Shown piece after piece: positions 8,321 through 17,193 of a DNA stretch of 49,272 nt. Positions within the stretch are counted from its first letter, which is position 1. Each line of letters starts with the position of its first letter. The stretch is from positions 1 to 49,272 of the forward strand of contig JBDSZL010000033.1 of NCBI GenBank assembly GCA_039925145.1, written 5' to 3'. Made by a program: the position numbers and the translations under genes. The stretch is from JBDSZL01 sp039925145 (lineage in GTDB: Bacteria; Acidobacteriota; Vicinamibacteria; Vicinamibacterales; SCN-69-37). The notes under the pieces were generated by a model, which did not search any database, had not been told where the DNA came from, and saw only the letters and a program-made list of their open reading frames with translations.

Positions 8321-9646
8321 TTAGGGTAGCGCTCCATCGTGAGTGACGACGCCCCGCGGGCGTTGAAATCCCCCCATGCGCTCGAGGACACCGTGCGCAG
8401 AGTTGGCCAGTACTCCACATGCGAGCGCGGCGAGCATGGTGGCCGTGACGTCGACAAACGAACCGCCAACCTGGAGCAGAGAAAGTCCTGGCAGGTACCA
8501 GAGACAGGCTCGCTGCACGTTGCCCTGCCGCAAATGCCATCCCGCGCGTTCGTCGAACAGAAGCACCACGCCACCGAGCACGACGAAACCAAGCAGGACT
8601 CCGATGGTGCCGAAGTTGACGTAGAACTCCATCACCTCGCCAATCCCTACGCTCGTGTCTTCCGCGAACTGCATCCCGGTGTACTGGCTCACGAGATCGC
8701 CACTGCCCGCGGCCACCACCTTGTCCGGCCAGAACACCCGGGGAACCAGCGCTAGAGCGGCGTCGACGAGCGTCGTTCCGTGTCCGTATGGCGCGAACCC
8801 GTTACCTATCCACACCGCGGCCCGACCGACCAGGTAGTTCTGATTCAGCCGATCGTCCACCCGCGCGAGGTGCGCATCGTCGAAGGGATCGAATAACTCG
8901 ATGCTGCCGAGCGTCTTTGTGACCACGGCCAGGCGATCGGCCACCGTGGCGCCATTCCAGACCGCCTCACGAATCTCCCGGCGGTCGCGCATGTAGGTCA
9001 CGTAGAACGACATGGCGACGTATGAGAGCAGCACGCCCGCAACGAGCAGCACCCAGCGTGGGCGGTGCCATTCGGCGACGAACGCCACCACCATGACGAG
9101 CGCGGCGATGCCGTAGCTCAAGTAGCCCTGCGTGACAATCGTCACGAGCGGCAAGAGTCCGGCCCCCGCCAGCCAGATCAGCCGACGGGACGGGCGCGCA
9201 TGCCAGACGAGCAGACACAGACCGAAGATCGCGGCACTCGACCCGGCTGAGGCCAGTCCGCCAATCGACGGCAGGTTGCGCAACGGCGTGAGCATCGCCC
9301 CGTACAGCAGCACGCCGACACCGACGTACAGCAAACCAATCCGTGGTGTAACGGCAGGCAGCGCCACCTCGACATCGTCACGCCGACTCCGCAGCGCGCG
9401 CGACATCAGCACGACTCCGATGCCAAAGCCGACCAGCGCCACAAAGGCGATCTGCAGCCCTTTGCCGACGTCGTCTCGGTCGAGTCCTGTGTACCAAGGC
9501 ATGACGTAGAGGGTCGCGGCCAGCCAGTGCAGCGACGTGAGGCTCACGACGAACGCTACAACCAGTCCCATGCCGCGTCCCTCACGCCAGCGATGGATCA
9601 CAATCGCCGCCGCCAGGACGATCCAGGCGACAACCAGACTACTCAC
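8321..9646 (-). CDS. Wzy-like oligosaccharide repeat-unit polymerase
   Basis: The 441-residue protein is almost entirely hydrophobic, with roughly ten to twelve membrane segments. A large central extracytoplasmic loop carries VPRVFWPDKVV and, near its end, GEVMEFYVNFGTIGVLLG. A WPDK motif in the loop and an NFG followed by a hydrophobic helix recur in O-antigen polymerases and repeat-unit polymerases, which join lipid-linked repeat units in the periplasm. The start is GTG at 9646, overlapping the upstream glycosyltransferase by 8 bases. Such proteins diverge fast; an O-antigen ligase-type role is the main alternative. Its co-occurrence with an ABC exporter is unusual. Confidence 0.7.
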   Translation of the reverse strand: MSSLVVAWIVLAAAIVIHRWREGRGMGLVVAFVVSLTSLHWLAATLYVMPWYTGLDRDDVGKGLQIAFVALVGFGIGVVLMSRALRSRRDDVEVALPAVTPRIGLLYVGVGVLLYGAMLTPLRNLPSIGGLASAGSSAAIFGLCLLVWHARPSRRLIWLAGAGLLPLVTIVTQGYLSYGIAALVMVVAFVAEWHRPRWVLLVAGVLLSYVAMSFYVTYMRDRREIREAVWNGATVADRLAVVTKTLGSIELFDPFDDAHLARVDDRLNQNYLVGRAAVWIGNGFAPYGHGTTLVDAALALVPRVFWPDKVVAAGSGDLVSQYTGMQFAEDTSVGIGEVMEFYVNFGTIGVLLGFVVLGGVVLLFDERAGWHLRQGNVQRACLWYLPGLSLLQVGGSFVDVTATMLAALACGVLANSAHGVLERMGGFQRPRGVVTHDGALP

Positions 9647-10868
9647 AGGTCTCCTTCATCGCTGGCACCCGGACGGTCGATCGATCGCGGCTCCCGACAT
9701 GCGCCAGCGCGTCCATAGTGCCGGCGACTGCCGCGTCGCAGCTGTAGCGGGCGATCCGTGCATGAACGGCATTGTGAATCGCCGCGCGACCGTCTCTGAG
9801 CCGCGCTGCGAGGGCCGACATGCTGCTGGCCAGCGCGCCGACATCACCAACGGGATACGTGAACCCGGTGTGGACGCCGTCGATGAGGTCCTCTGCGCAA
9901 CCGACCTTGTCACTGACGATGGCCGGCAGACCACACGCCATGGCCTCGTTGACGACGAGTCCCCACGTTTCACGACCGTCCGATGGCAGAACGAGGCAGT
10001 CTGCGGCCGCGTAGCACGCCGGTATCTCCGTTTGATTGCGGAACCCCAGAAAGCAGAGATCCACACCGGCGTCACGTGCCCGCGCCTCGAGCGCCGGCCC
10101 TAGGGGCCCGGACCCGACAATGGCGCCCGCCACACGCGCGCCTGTCCGCTTCAGCTGCGCCAGAGCGTCCACGAAATCTGCGGGACGCTTCTTGTCGATC
10201 AGTTTGCCGGCAAACAGGAACAGGGTCGTCTGGGGACCCGCGTGGGTCGCTCGTCGCACAGCCGCTGCCGCACCGTTCGTTCGCGCCGCTGCCGCACTCT
10301 GCGCAAACCGTTCGTTCTCCACGAAGTGCGGTGTGAAGAACAGGCGCGCCTCAGGCACGCCGTAGTGGCGTAAATAGCGGCGATTTGCGGCGCCCACGTA
10401 CAGGTGTGCGTTCATGCGCGTCAGCCACCAGCGATACGGCAGATACTTGCCAGCCGAGATGAGTGGATGCCGCGGGGTCTCGAGGTGCGAATCGCCCCGC
10501 ATGAGCAGCGGTATGCGGAGCCGCTGCGATGCACGAATGGATTGCACGTAGCTCTTGAGGTACCAGCCGTTCACGATGCATGCGTCGAACCGTCCCTGTT
10601 CGAGCCGCTCGGCGATATCCGGCGTGTCGCACCCTGAGAAGACATCGACACTGGGACGCGAGGCCTTGTTGATCAGCCACTCGTGGGCATACCCGTCGAG
10701 CAGCGGCAGGTCCCATTCGAACTCGTGCCCGAATCCCGCGGCCGACTGTCCCTGGGCGTCCTGTTTCCACGCGAAGAAGACAGTGAGGTCCACCTGCTGC
10801 GCCAGCGCGCGGAACCAGGGTGCCTGGTACTGAATCGGGTGGCTCGTCACCACCGCTACCCTCGGCAT
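9639..10868 (-). CDS. Glycosyltransferase family 4
   Basis: This 409-residue GT-B protein begins with VAVVTSHPIQYQAPWFRAL, an N-terminal signature (SHPIQYQ) common to a subgroup of GT4 enzymes in surface polysaccharide loci. The C-terminal domain has FAGKLIDKKRPADFVDAL and the donor motif GRETWGLVVNEAMACGLPAI. The ATG at 10868 lies 13 bases inside the end of the preceding gene, in another frame. It is predicted to be a cytoplasmic, membrane-associated transferase. Sugar specificity is unknown. Confidence 0.87.
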   Translation of the reverse strand: MPRVAVVTSHPIQYQAPWFRALAQQVDLTVFFAWKQDAQGQSAAGFGHEFEWDLPLLDGYAHEWLINKASRPSVDVFSGCDTPDIAERLEQGRFDACIVNGWYLKSYVQSIRASQRLRIPLLMRGDSHLETPRHPLISAGKYLPYRWWLTRMNAHLYVGAANRRYLRHYGVPEARLFFTPHFVENERFAQSAAAARTNGAAAAVRRATHAGPQTTLFLFAGKLIDKKRPADFVDALAQLKRTGARVAGAIVGSGPLGPALEARARDAGVDLCFLGFRNQTEIPACYAAADCLVLPSDGRETWGLVVNEAMACGLPAIVSDKVGCAEDLIDGVHTGFTYPVGDVGALASSMSALAARLRDGRAAIHNAVHARIARYSCDAAVAGTMDALAHVGSRDRSTVRVPAMKETCE

Positions 10869-12169
10869 GGCACCATCGCCGTCCGCACGTCGCGGCTATG
10901 AATCACTCGGTCGAACAGCTCGCACTGCTGTTCGGCGAGCGCGTGTGCCGAGAACGTCTGGTACAGCGTCTCGTCGAGGGCCGAGTAGCACGGCAAGCAC
11001 TCGAACAACTCGCGCAACTGTCCCGCCAGTGCCTGCGCCAGCCCAGCGACGTCCGGCCGGCTGGAGAACGTCACGAGCGGTCCGCAGGCCGAACGGCGCA
11101 GCAGTTCGACAACCGGGCTCGACTCGTGCAGCACCGATACGATCGGACGGCCGGACAGCAGGTAGGGGTACACCTTCGACGGGCTGTACTCCGGATCGGT
11201 GGAACCGAGCAGCACAAGGAAGTCGGCGTCGACCAGCAGCCGTAACCCATCGAGGTAGGCCATGCGCGCCGGGACCTCGTGGACCAGTTCGGCCACTCCT
11301 TCCGACGCCGCCACAGGCGCGAGGCTGCACATGCCGGTGGCGCCAGGGGCGTAATCGGTGCCGACAAAGTGCAGAGGACCCATCGGCGCCGGCGTGTCTG
11401 CGCGGCGAAGCAGCCCAAGAGCACGAAAGAGGATGCTGGCTGCCACGGCCATGTCGGTGCCACCCCGGCCGAGCGACACGCCGTGCGGGCCGCGGGCGCC
11501 CGCCGTGAAGTAGGGATTGTTCCAGGAGCGCGCCGTCGCCACGGCGAAGTCTTCGATGGCGGCGCCGAACGGAATGGTTCGGCACGCGTCCGACGCGATA
11601 GCTGGATATCGGAGCCGGAGGGTGTCGATATAGCCTGGCGATACGGCAATCAGCCCGTCGACCTTACGCATTGTGAAGGCTTCGAGCCAACCGTGGAGTT
11701 GCCGGGCGCCCTTGTGTTTCACCGACCCACGCGCGGGCGGCGCGTCCACGCGCCAGGGGTCCTGCATGTCGAGGACATACGGCACGCCGAACAGCCGCTT
11801 CCAGATTCTCCCGAGCGGCATCGCGGCAAACATGGTCGTCGAGAAGTAGACGAGGTCCACGCGATGTTGGCGGATGGCGGCTGCTCCCGCACGGCACAAT
11901 TGTGGCCACGCGCGAAGCGCCACGTTGCCCACACCGAACATGCGCGCAAGGCGCACAGGCATGGCCGACACCGAAATCACACGCAGCCCGGCCGGAAGCG
12001 TGTCGACCAGTTCGGGCTCGCACAGATCCTCCTGCATCGCCGCATCGACGGTCAGGACAATCGGCTCCCATCCGAACTCAGCGAAATGACGAACGCTGAT
12101 CCGCGCCCGGTGGCCATCCGCGGCGCTCACCGGTGGGAAGTGGGGCGCGACGATGAGCACGCGCTTCAT
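10856..12169 (-). CDS. GT-B glycosyltransferase, family 4-like
   Basis: The 437-residue protein starts MKRVLIVAPHFPPVSAADGH, typical of GT4-like enzymes. It has VPYVLDMQDPWRVD, a DxxDPW segment often seen in this group, and in the C-terminal half EYSPSKVYPYLLSGRPIV in place of the usual donor motif. The reading frame is open 24 bases further, but the ATG at 12169 overlaps the previous stop as ATGA and is preferred. The C-terminal motif is less canonical than in its neighbours, so the exact GT family is less sure. Confidence 0.8.
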   Translation of the reverse strand: MKRVLIVAPHFPPVSAADGHRARISVRHFAEFGWEPIVLTVDAAMQEDLCEPELVDTLPAGLRVISVSAMPVRLARMFGVGNVALRAWPQLCRAGAAAIRQHRVDLVYFSTTMFAAMPLGRIWKRLFGVPYVLDMQDPWRVDAPPARGSVKHKGARQLHGWLEAFTMRKVDGLIAVSPGYIDTLRLRYPAIASDACRTIPFGAAIEDFAVATARSWNNPYFTAGARGPHGVSLGRGGTDMAVAASILFRALGLLRRADTPAPMGPLHFVGTDYAPGATGMCSLAPVAASEGVAELVHEVPARMAYLDGLRLLVDADFLVLLGSTDPEYSPSKVYPYLLSGRPIVSVLHESSPVVELLRRSACGPLVTFSSRPDVAGLAQALAGQLRELFECLPCYSALDETLYQTFSAHALAEQQCELFDRVIHSRDVRTAMVPCRG

Positions 12170-13482
12170 GCGGTGGTGCCCACGGTCTCGCACGCAGGCG
12201 CCGTGCTGCTGGCAACGCGGGTCGCAGGTCGTACCTGCAGCACTCGCTCCACGACAGCGAGAAATTTCGTTCGCTCCAGCTCCCAGTTGAACGTGCGCGT
12301 GGCATGGTCCCAGGCGGCGCGGCGCGCAGCGGTCAGCTGGGCGCGGCTGGCGACCAAGCCCCGGAGGATGTCAGCCAGGTGCGCATGATCGCCGGGGTGG
12401 TACGTCCAGCCGGCGTCCGGCGTCTGCCGCATGATCCACTCCTGCCCAGCGGTCCGCGTGGCGATGACCGCAGTGCCTGCGAGCAGATACGTGAAGATCT
12501 TGTTCGATATGGCCAGGTCGTTGTTCACCGTGCAGCCGGGCTCGACTGCCAGTCCGACATCGAACTGGGAGGCAAGCGACACCATGTCGTGGGGTGCCGC
12601 TGGCGCATGAGCGTGTATACGCTCGAGTCCGACGCCCGCACGTCGGGCCACTTCACCAAGGACCGCTTGATAGCCTGCCGCCCAGGTGCCGCGGAGGTGC
12701 AGCTCGATGCAGGCGTTGCCCACGCTGCCCATGGCCCGGACTGCATCTTCGAGTCCACGGTCAGGGCCAATGGTTTGCGAGAACCAGTAGAGCGTCAGCG
12801 GCGTCAGCGACGAAGTCGTGACTGGCTGGGCGCCCTGGCGATCGCCGAGGCAGCCGACGTTGAGCAGGCACTGCGGCGGGCCCACGCGCGAGAGCGGCTG
12901 GTACGCGTCTGCGATTCCTGGGGCCGAGGCGGTGATCGCATCACAGGCCGGCAGATAGTGACGCTCGACACGCCGTACAACCCGACATAACGGATCGAGC
13001 GACTCGCTCGGGAACTGACCGCTGTGGAAATCCTCGGCGTCGAAAGCGACCTTCGCGCCATGGCGCCGGGCCGCTCGCACGGCGGCGGGCAGCGCGCCGA
13101 GATTGTGGGCAATGTACAGATCCGCTCGGTGGGCCATCGCCGCGCGCGCCAGCTCCGGAGCCGGGCGTGTCAGCGCGTACTCGACGCACCGCATGGGTGC
13201 ACGGGGCAGGCGCGAGAGCCGCAGCGAGATGTGCTGTCGTAGACGTGACTTCCAGAACAGCCAGCCTCCCGCGTCGCGTCGCCAATCCACCAGCTCGAAG
13301 TTCCACGATCGGCCCGGGAGCAGCAGCCGGTCAGCGTCGATGGCCCAGGCGCCGGCTGATGCACCGACAACTTCCACGGCATATCCCGCGGACGACAGCG
13401 CGTCGGCCTCCTTCACCAGCCGGGGATTGGTCGAGGGCTGTCCCGTCGTGACCAGACACACGCGGGGCCGGCTATCGGGCAT
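12166..13482 (-). CDS. GT-B glycosyltransferase, family 4-like
   Basis: The 438-residue protein begins with PRVCLVTTGQPSTNPRLVKE. The phrase STNPRLVKEAD marks a well-known GT4-like subgroup. It has ADLYIAHNLGALPAA and a C-terminal SNKIFTYLLAGTAVIATRT in the donor site. The ATG at 13482 has GAGGTGG just upstream; a GTG at 13494 is an alternative. Either start overlaps the end of the preceding glycosyltransferase. The C-terminal motif matches enzymes in which the second glutamate of E(x7)E is replaced, so activity is probable but less certain. Confidence 0.8.
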   Translation of the reverse strand: MPDSRPRVCLVTTGQPSTNPRLVKEADALSSAGYAVEVVGASAGAWAIDADRLLLPGRSWNFELVDWRRDAGGWLFWKSRLRQHISLRLSRLPRAPMRCVEYALTRPAPELARAAMAHRADLYIAHNLGALPAAVRAARRHGAKVAFDAEDFHSGQFPSESLDPLCRVVRRVERHYLPACDAITASAPGIADAYQPLSRVGPPQCLLNVGCLGDRQGAQPVTTSSLTPLTLYWFSQTIGPDRGLEDAVRAMGSVGNACIELHLRGTWAAGYQAVLGEVARRAGVGLERIHAHAPAAPHDMVSLASQFDVGLAVEPGCTVNNDLAISNKIFTYLLAGTAVIATRTAGQEWIMRQTPDAGWTYHPGDHAHLADILRGLVASRAQLTAARRAAWDHATRTFNWELERTKFLAVVERVLQVRPATRVASSTAPACETVGTTA

Positions 13483-14548
13483 CAGCCACCTCACGAGCCT
13501 GCGTCGGCTCGCGCGCCGGCGCCACGATCTCTCGGTACAGGGCTTCGTACGCGTCTACCAGCACGGGCGCGCTGAACCGTGCCGCGGCCGCTTCGCGGCA
13601 GGCGCGACGCGATAGTTCTCCGATGCGTGCCACAGCCGCCACCATGTCGTCCGCATCGCTACACACCCAGCCCGTACGACCGTGCTCTACAACTTCACCG
13701 ACGGCGCCCCTCTCGAGCCCGATCACGGGCGTCCCGCACGCGAGCGCTTCGGCCATGACGATACCGAAGGGCTCGTCCCAGAGTACGGGCATGAGGAATG
13801 CGGCGGCAGTCGACAGCAACTGACTCTTCTGCGCGTCGTCGACGGCGCCCACGTAGGAGACGTGCGTCTGGTCGACGTGTGGGGCAATCTGCGTGCGGAA
13901 ATACGCGCGAGACTGGTCGTCGTCGGGCACATTGCCGGCGATGACGAGACGCCTGCCCGCGCGCCGCGCGACGTCAATCGCGATGTGGGTTCCCTTGATG
14001 TGCTCGATACGGCCGAGAAACACGAGCGGCGCATCGGCCGGCACCTCGTTGGCGAAGTTGTAGCGACCGAGCGACACGGCATTGTGGATGACCCGCCACT
14101 TCGCCAGGTTGGAGACGGTATTCGCCAGGTAGCCACTGCACGCCGTCCAGGTGATGCTGCCGCGAGCAAGCCTTGATGCCAGGCGAACGCTCGAGGCTGT
14201 GACTTCGCGCTGATACGACATCACCTTCGGCACGCGATCGGGGAGCACCGGCAAGAGGTAGGCGACGCGACTGAAGCTCTGAATGACGTCCGGCTTGAAC
14301 CGGCGTGCGGTTCTCGCGACGAGGGCAGCGTGGCTGAATGTCTCGAATGCCCCGCGGCTGGTCCTGCCGGGATACGGCACGAGCCGCGCTGGTACGACCG
14401 AGTCGACGTGCGCGATCAGCGTCACGTCGTGCCCCTGGTCCACGAGACCGGTGACCAGCAGATCGATGATGCGCTCGATGCCGCCGTACAACCGGGGCGG
14501 CACGGGCAGCTCCGGGTCGGCTGTCACGAGGATCCTCAGGGCCTTCAT
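13472..14548 (-). CDS. Glycosyltransferase family 4
   Basis: This is a compact 358-residue GT-B enzyme. The N-terminal loop is PPRLYGGIERIIDLL. The C-terminal Rossmann domain starts with LVFLGRIEHIKGTHIAIDVA, followed by the donor motif WDEPFGIVMAEALACGTPVIG, which has both glutamates of E(x7)E. It resembles UDP-glucose or GDP-mannose transferases of the GT4 family, but no specificity can be assigned. It begins 3 bases after the preceding gene ends and overlaps the next one. Confidence 0.88.
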   Translation of the reverse strand: MKALRILVTADPELPVPPRLYGGIERIIDLLVTGLVDQGHDVTLIAHVDSVVPARLVPYPGRTSRGAFETFSHAALVARTARRFKPDVIQSFSRVAYLLPVLPDRVPKVMSYQREVTASSVRLASRLARGSITWTACSGYLANTVSNLAKWRVIHNAVSLGRYNFANEVPADAPLVFLGRIEHIKGTHIAIDVARRAGRRLVIAGNVPDDDQSRAYFRTQIAPHVDQTHVSYVGAVDDAQKSQLLSTAAAFLMPVLWDEPFGIVMAEALACGTPVIGLERGAVGEVVEHGRTGWVCSDADDMVAAVARIGELSRRACREAAAARFSAPVLVDAYEALYREIVAPAREPTQAREVADAR

Positions 14549-14551
14549 ACC

Positions 14552-15877
14552 TCAGGCCGTCGCTCTCTCGAGGCGTTCGGCACCCATAGCGGCGCCGATC
14601 TGGCTGCTGAAGGATCGTCTGAAGTCCTCCCACGTCCAACGGCCGGCGGCGGTCAACGCGGCGTCACGCATCTCGAACAGCAGATCTGGATTGGTAAGAC
14701 ACCAGTGCATCGCACCAGCCAGCGCATTCACGTCGGCTGGCGGCACGACAAATCCTGAGACGCCTGATTCAATCCGATCGGCCGCCCCGGCGTTGGTCGT
14801 CGTGATCACGGGCAAACCACACGCGAGCGCCTCGGTTACGACCTGCCCGAACCCATCGGCGAGCGTCGGCAGCACGAGGACGCTCGCACGCAAGTAGGCG
14901 GCGCGCAGTTCGGCGGCAGACACGAGCCCATGAAACACGAGCGACGCACCGGCCCGGCCTTGGCGCGCGCGGTCCAGAAGTGCCGTAGGCAGCAGTGGCG
15001 TCCCGTAGAAATGCAATTCGGCGCGAGTCGGCGCGAGCCGTTCCCATGCTTCGAGCAGGTGATGCGCGCCCTTGTGGATTGCAATCGATCCGGCGTACAT
15101 GAACGTCGCGACGGGAGGCCGCTGTTGCGGTAATGCCGACCTCAGCACCGGCGTTGGACCTCCGAGCGGCACCGTGAGGATTTTGGTTGCCGCGAACCCT
15201 CCGTCTATCAGCGTCCGTGTCGTGAATGTCGAACCGGTGACGATCCACTCCGCCATGTCGCCTTCGCGATCCCGTCGCGCGTCGCGTGCCTCGGCGAGCA
15301 CCGCCAGGTCGCGATCGGACTCGCTCTGCAGCTCAGGCCACGCGGCACATTCGGGATCGACCCAGCGACGTCGGGTCCGGTGATGCGGGCTGAGGAACGC
15401 CACAAACCCTGGCTTTCCCAGGCGGCGGGCTTCGGTCAGCGACGCCAGCGCACCAAACTCGACCCCGAGGTACCCGCCAATATCGGGATCACCCAAGCGG
15501 CTGGCCGAGTATCCGTCCAGCGCAAGTTCCGCGCGCTCCCACAGCTGGTCCTGCAGACGAGGTCCGGCTCCGGCGAGGCGGACCACCGTTCGTGCCAGAT
15601 CCCACCGCCAGCGCGCACGAACGCGATCGTCCGGCACTTCTCGGATGGACCGTCGGGCGAGTTGACGATCGAGACGTGGCAGCCACTGGTGAATGCCCCG
15701 CCGAACTCGACGAGCCATTGGGTTGCGCCATACGTCGACCGCGCCTGTCACGTACTCGGCGAGTCGGTCAGCGTCGTAGAGTGAGCGGGCCATCTGCTGA
15801 ACGTGGTCATTGGTCGCCGACGCACCGAGAATCAGGCGCGACGGCAGAGCCGCGGATCTCACCGGAGGGCGCATCAT
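14552..15877 (-). CDS. Glycosyltransferase family 4 with divergent N-terminal domain
   Basis: The 441-residue protein has a clear GT4 C-terminal domain: FMYAGSIAIHKGAHHLLEAW, then TLADGFGQVVTEALACGLPVI. The N-terminal half is longer and less typical, rich in Arg and Trp, and includes FLSPHHRTRRRWVDPE. Similar long, basic N-terminal domains occur in acidobacterial and cyanobacterial GT4 enzymes. The first ATG of an ATGATG pair overlaps the preceding stop (ATGA). Acceptor recognition, governed by the N-terminal half, may therefore differ from that of its neighbours. Confidence 0.85.
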   Translation of the reverse strand: MMRPPVRSAALPSRLILGASATNDHVQQMARSLYDADRLAEYVTGAVDVWRNPMARRVRRGIHQWLPRLDRQLARRSIREVPDDRVRARWRWDLARTVVRLAGAGPRLQDQLWERAELALDGYSASRLGDPDIGGYLGVEFGALASLTEARRLGKPGFVAFLSPHHRTRRRWVDPECAAWPELQSESDRDLAVLAEARDARRDREGDMAEWIVTGSTFTTRTLIDGGFAATKILTVPLGGPTPVLRSALPQQRPPVATFMYAGSIAIHKGAHHLLEAWERLAPTRAELHFYGTPLLPTALLDRARQGRAGASLVFHGLVSAAELRAAYLRASVLVLPTLADGFGQVVTEALACGLPVITTTNAGAADRIESGVSGFVVPPADVNALAGAMHWCLTNPDLLFEMRDAALTAAGRWTWEDFRRSFSSQIGAAMGAERLERATA

Positions 15878-17193
15878 GCAACCGCCGCGGGGGTGAGTTG
15901 CTCGTACGTCTGACGGGTTTCGATCGCGACGTCGCGCATGGTCCTCACCACGTGCCGGGGTTGGAGCGCGTCGAGCTGTCGGGCGTCGCAGAGCGCAAGG
16001 AGCGCAGCCGCCAACGCCGGTGCATCACCCGGCGGGACCAGCCGCCCGTCGATGCCGTCGCGCACGCGCTCAGGAATTCCACCGATGTTCGAGCCGACGA
16101 CCGGCAGCCCCCAGGCGTGTGCCTCGAGAACAACCAGCGGTCCGGTTTCGAAATAGATCGACGGCACAGCGAGAACGTCGATGTTGGGATAGATGTCGTC
16201 GGGCCTGGCCTCATCGTGCAACACGACATTCGCGTGAGCCGCACTCATGGACGCGATGGTCTCGCGATACTGCATCGCTTCTGGAGTTCGCGCGATTCCC
16301 CACACGTGAAGGTCGACCGCGCTGTTGGGCCCGAGTGACGTCACGGCCTCAACGAGCACATGCAGGCCCTTCGTCTCGTGGTAGCGCCCCACAAAACCCA
16401 CCCTCAGTCGCTCGTTGGCGCCACGCTGACGCTCGGCGCGGCGATGGATCGGCAGTCGGTCCACCCCCTGCGGGCAAATGACAATGCGGCTCCTCGGCAC
16501 CCCGTTACACGCCACGGCGTCGGCTTCCCAGCGCGAGAGCGTCACAAGGCGATCGGCCGTCGTCGCCAGTTGGCCAATCAGTTCACGACGTGTCTCGTGG
16601 GCGAGGTTGGCCATGAGTGGACGCTGGATGACTCGAGGAACGAGCCGGCCGCTCGCATACCGAGCCAGAAGCGGGGGCACCAGCGAGAGTGCCCTTCCTA
16701 CTGCGACGGGCAGCCCCTGTTCCTGGAGCCGGCATGCAGTGCAGGGCTGACGCTGCAGATCTCCGTCGCACGGCGCCGTCCCGAATCGCATGAACGTCCC
16801 GCGCGCGCAGATCAGACCGGGAAGGTGAAGTGTCAGGAGCGTGCTGGCATCCCGCGTTTTCGCAGCCTGCAAGTGCGGAAGCCCCATCTCCGATGTCAGC
16901 GAGTGCAGGTCGACGACATCGGGTTTCACATCGTCGAGCAACGCCTCCCACCCTGGCGGCGCGGTACGACCCAACGAGAGACGTCCGTTATCGTCAATGC
17001 CGAAGCCCTGAAAACGCCGGACGTCGATGCCATCGACTTTGTAGCGGGCATCGGCCGAAGTATTCGCGATCGGCGCGGCGATGACGACCTCGGCGCCACA
17101 CGTCGTGAGCTCGCGGGCCAGGCCGCGCACGTACATCTCGCTCCCCCCGAACGCCTCGGGGAGATACCAGGCAATACCAAGCAGCACCTTCAC
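15874..17193 (-). CDS. Glycosyltransferase family 4 with cysteine cluster
   Basis: The 439-residue enzyme begins VKVLLGIAWYLPEAFGGSE. The GTG at 17193 overlaps the upstream stop as GTGA; the frame is open to 17232 but the extra residues do not fit the family. The C-terminal domain has VGFVGRYHETKGLHVLVEAV and a donor-site segment around YFETGPLVVLEAHAWGLP. Between the two halves of the N-terminal domain lies a four-cysteine stretch (LICARGTF, APCDGD, PCTACRL). A subset of GT4 enzymes carries this; it may bind a metal. Sugar specificity is unknown. Confidence 0.87.
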   Translation of the reverse strand: MKVLLGIAWYLPEAFGGSEMYVRGLARELTTCGAEVVIAAPIANTSADARYKVDGIDVRRFQGFGIDDNGRLSLGRTAPPGWEALLDDVKPDVVDLHSLTSEMGLPHLQAAKTRDASTLLTLHLPGLICARGTFMRFGTAPCDGDLQRQPCTACRLQEQGLPVAVGRALSLVPPLLARYASGRLVPRVIQRPLMANLAHETRRELIGQLATTADRLVTLSRWEADAVACNGVPRSRIVICPQGVDRLPIHRRAERQRGANERLRVGFVGRYHETKGLHVLVEAVTSLGPNSAVDLHVWGIARTPEAMQYRETIASMSAAHANVVLHDEARPDDIYPNIDVLAVPSIYFETGPLVVLEAHAWGLPVVGSNIGGIPERVRDGIDGRLVPPGDAPALAAALLALCDARQLDALQPRHVVRTMRDVAIETRQTYEQLTPAAVA

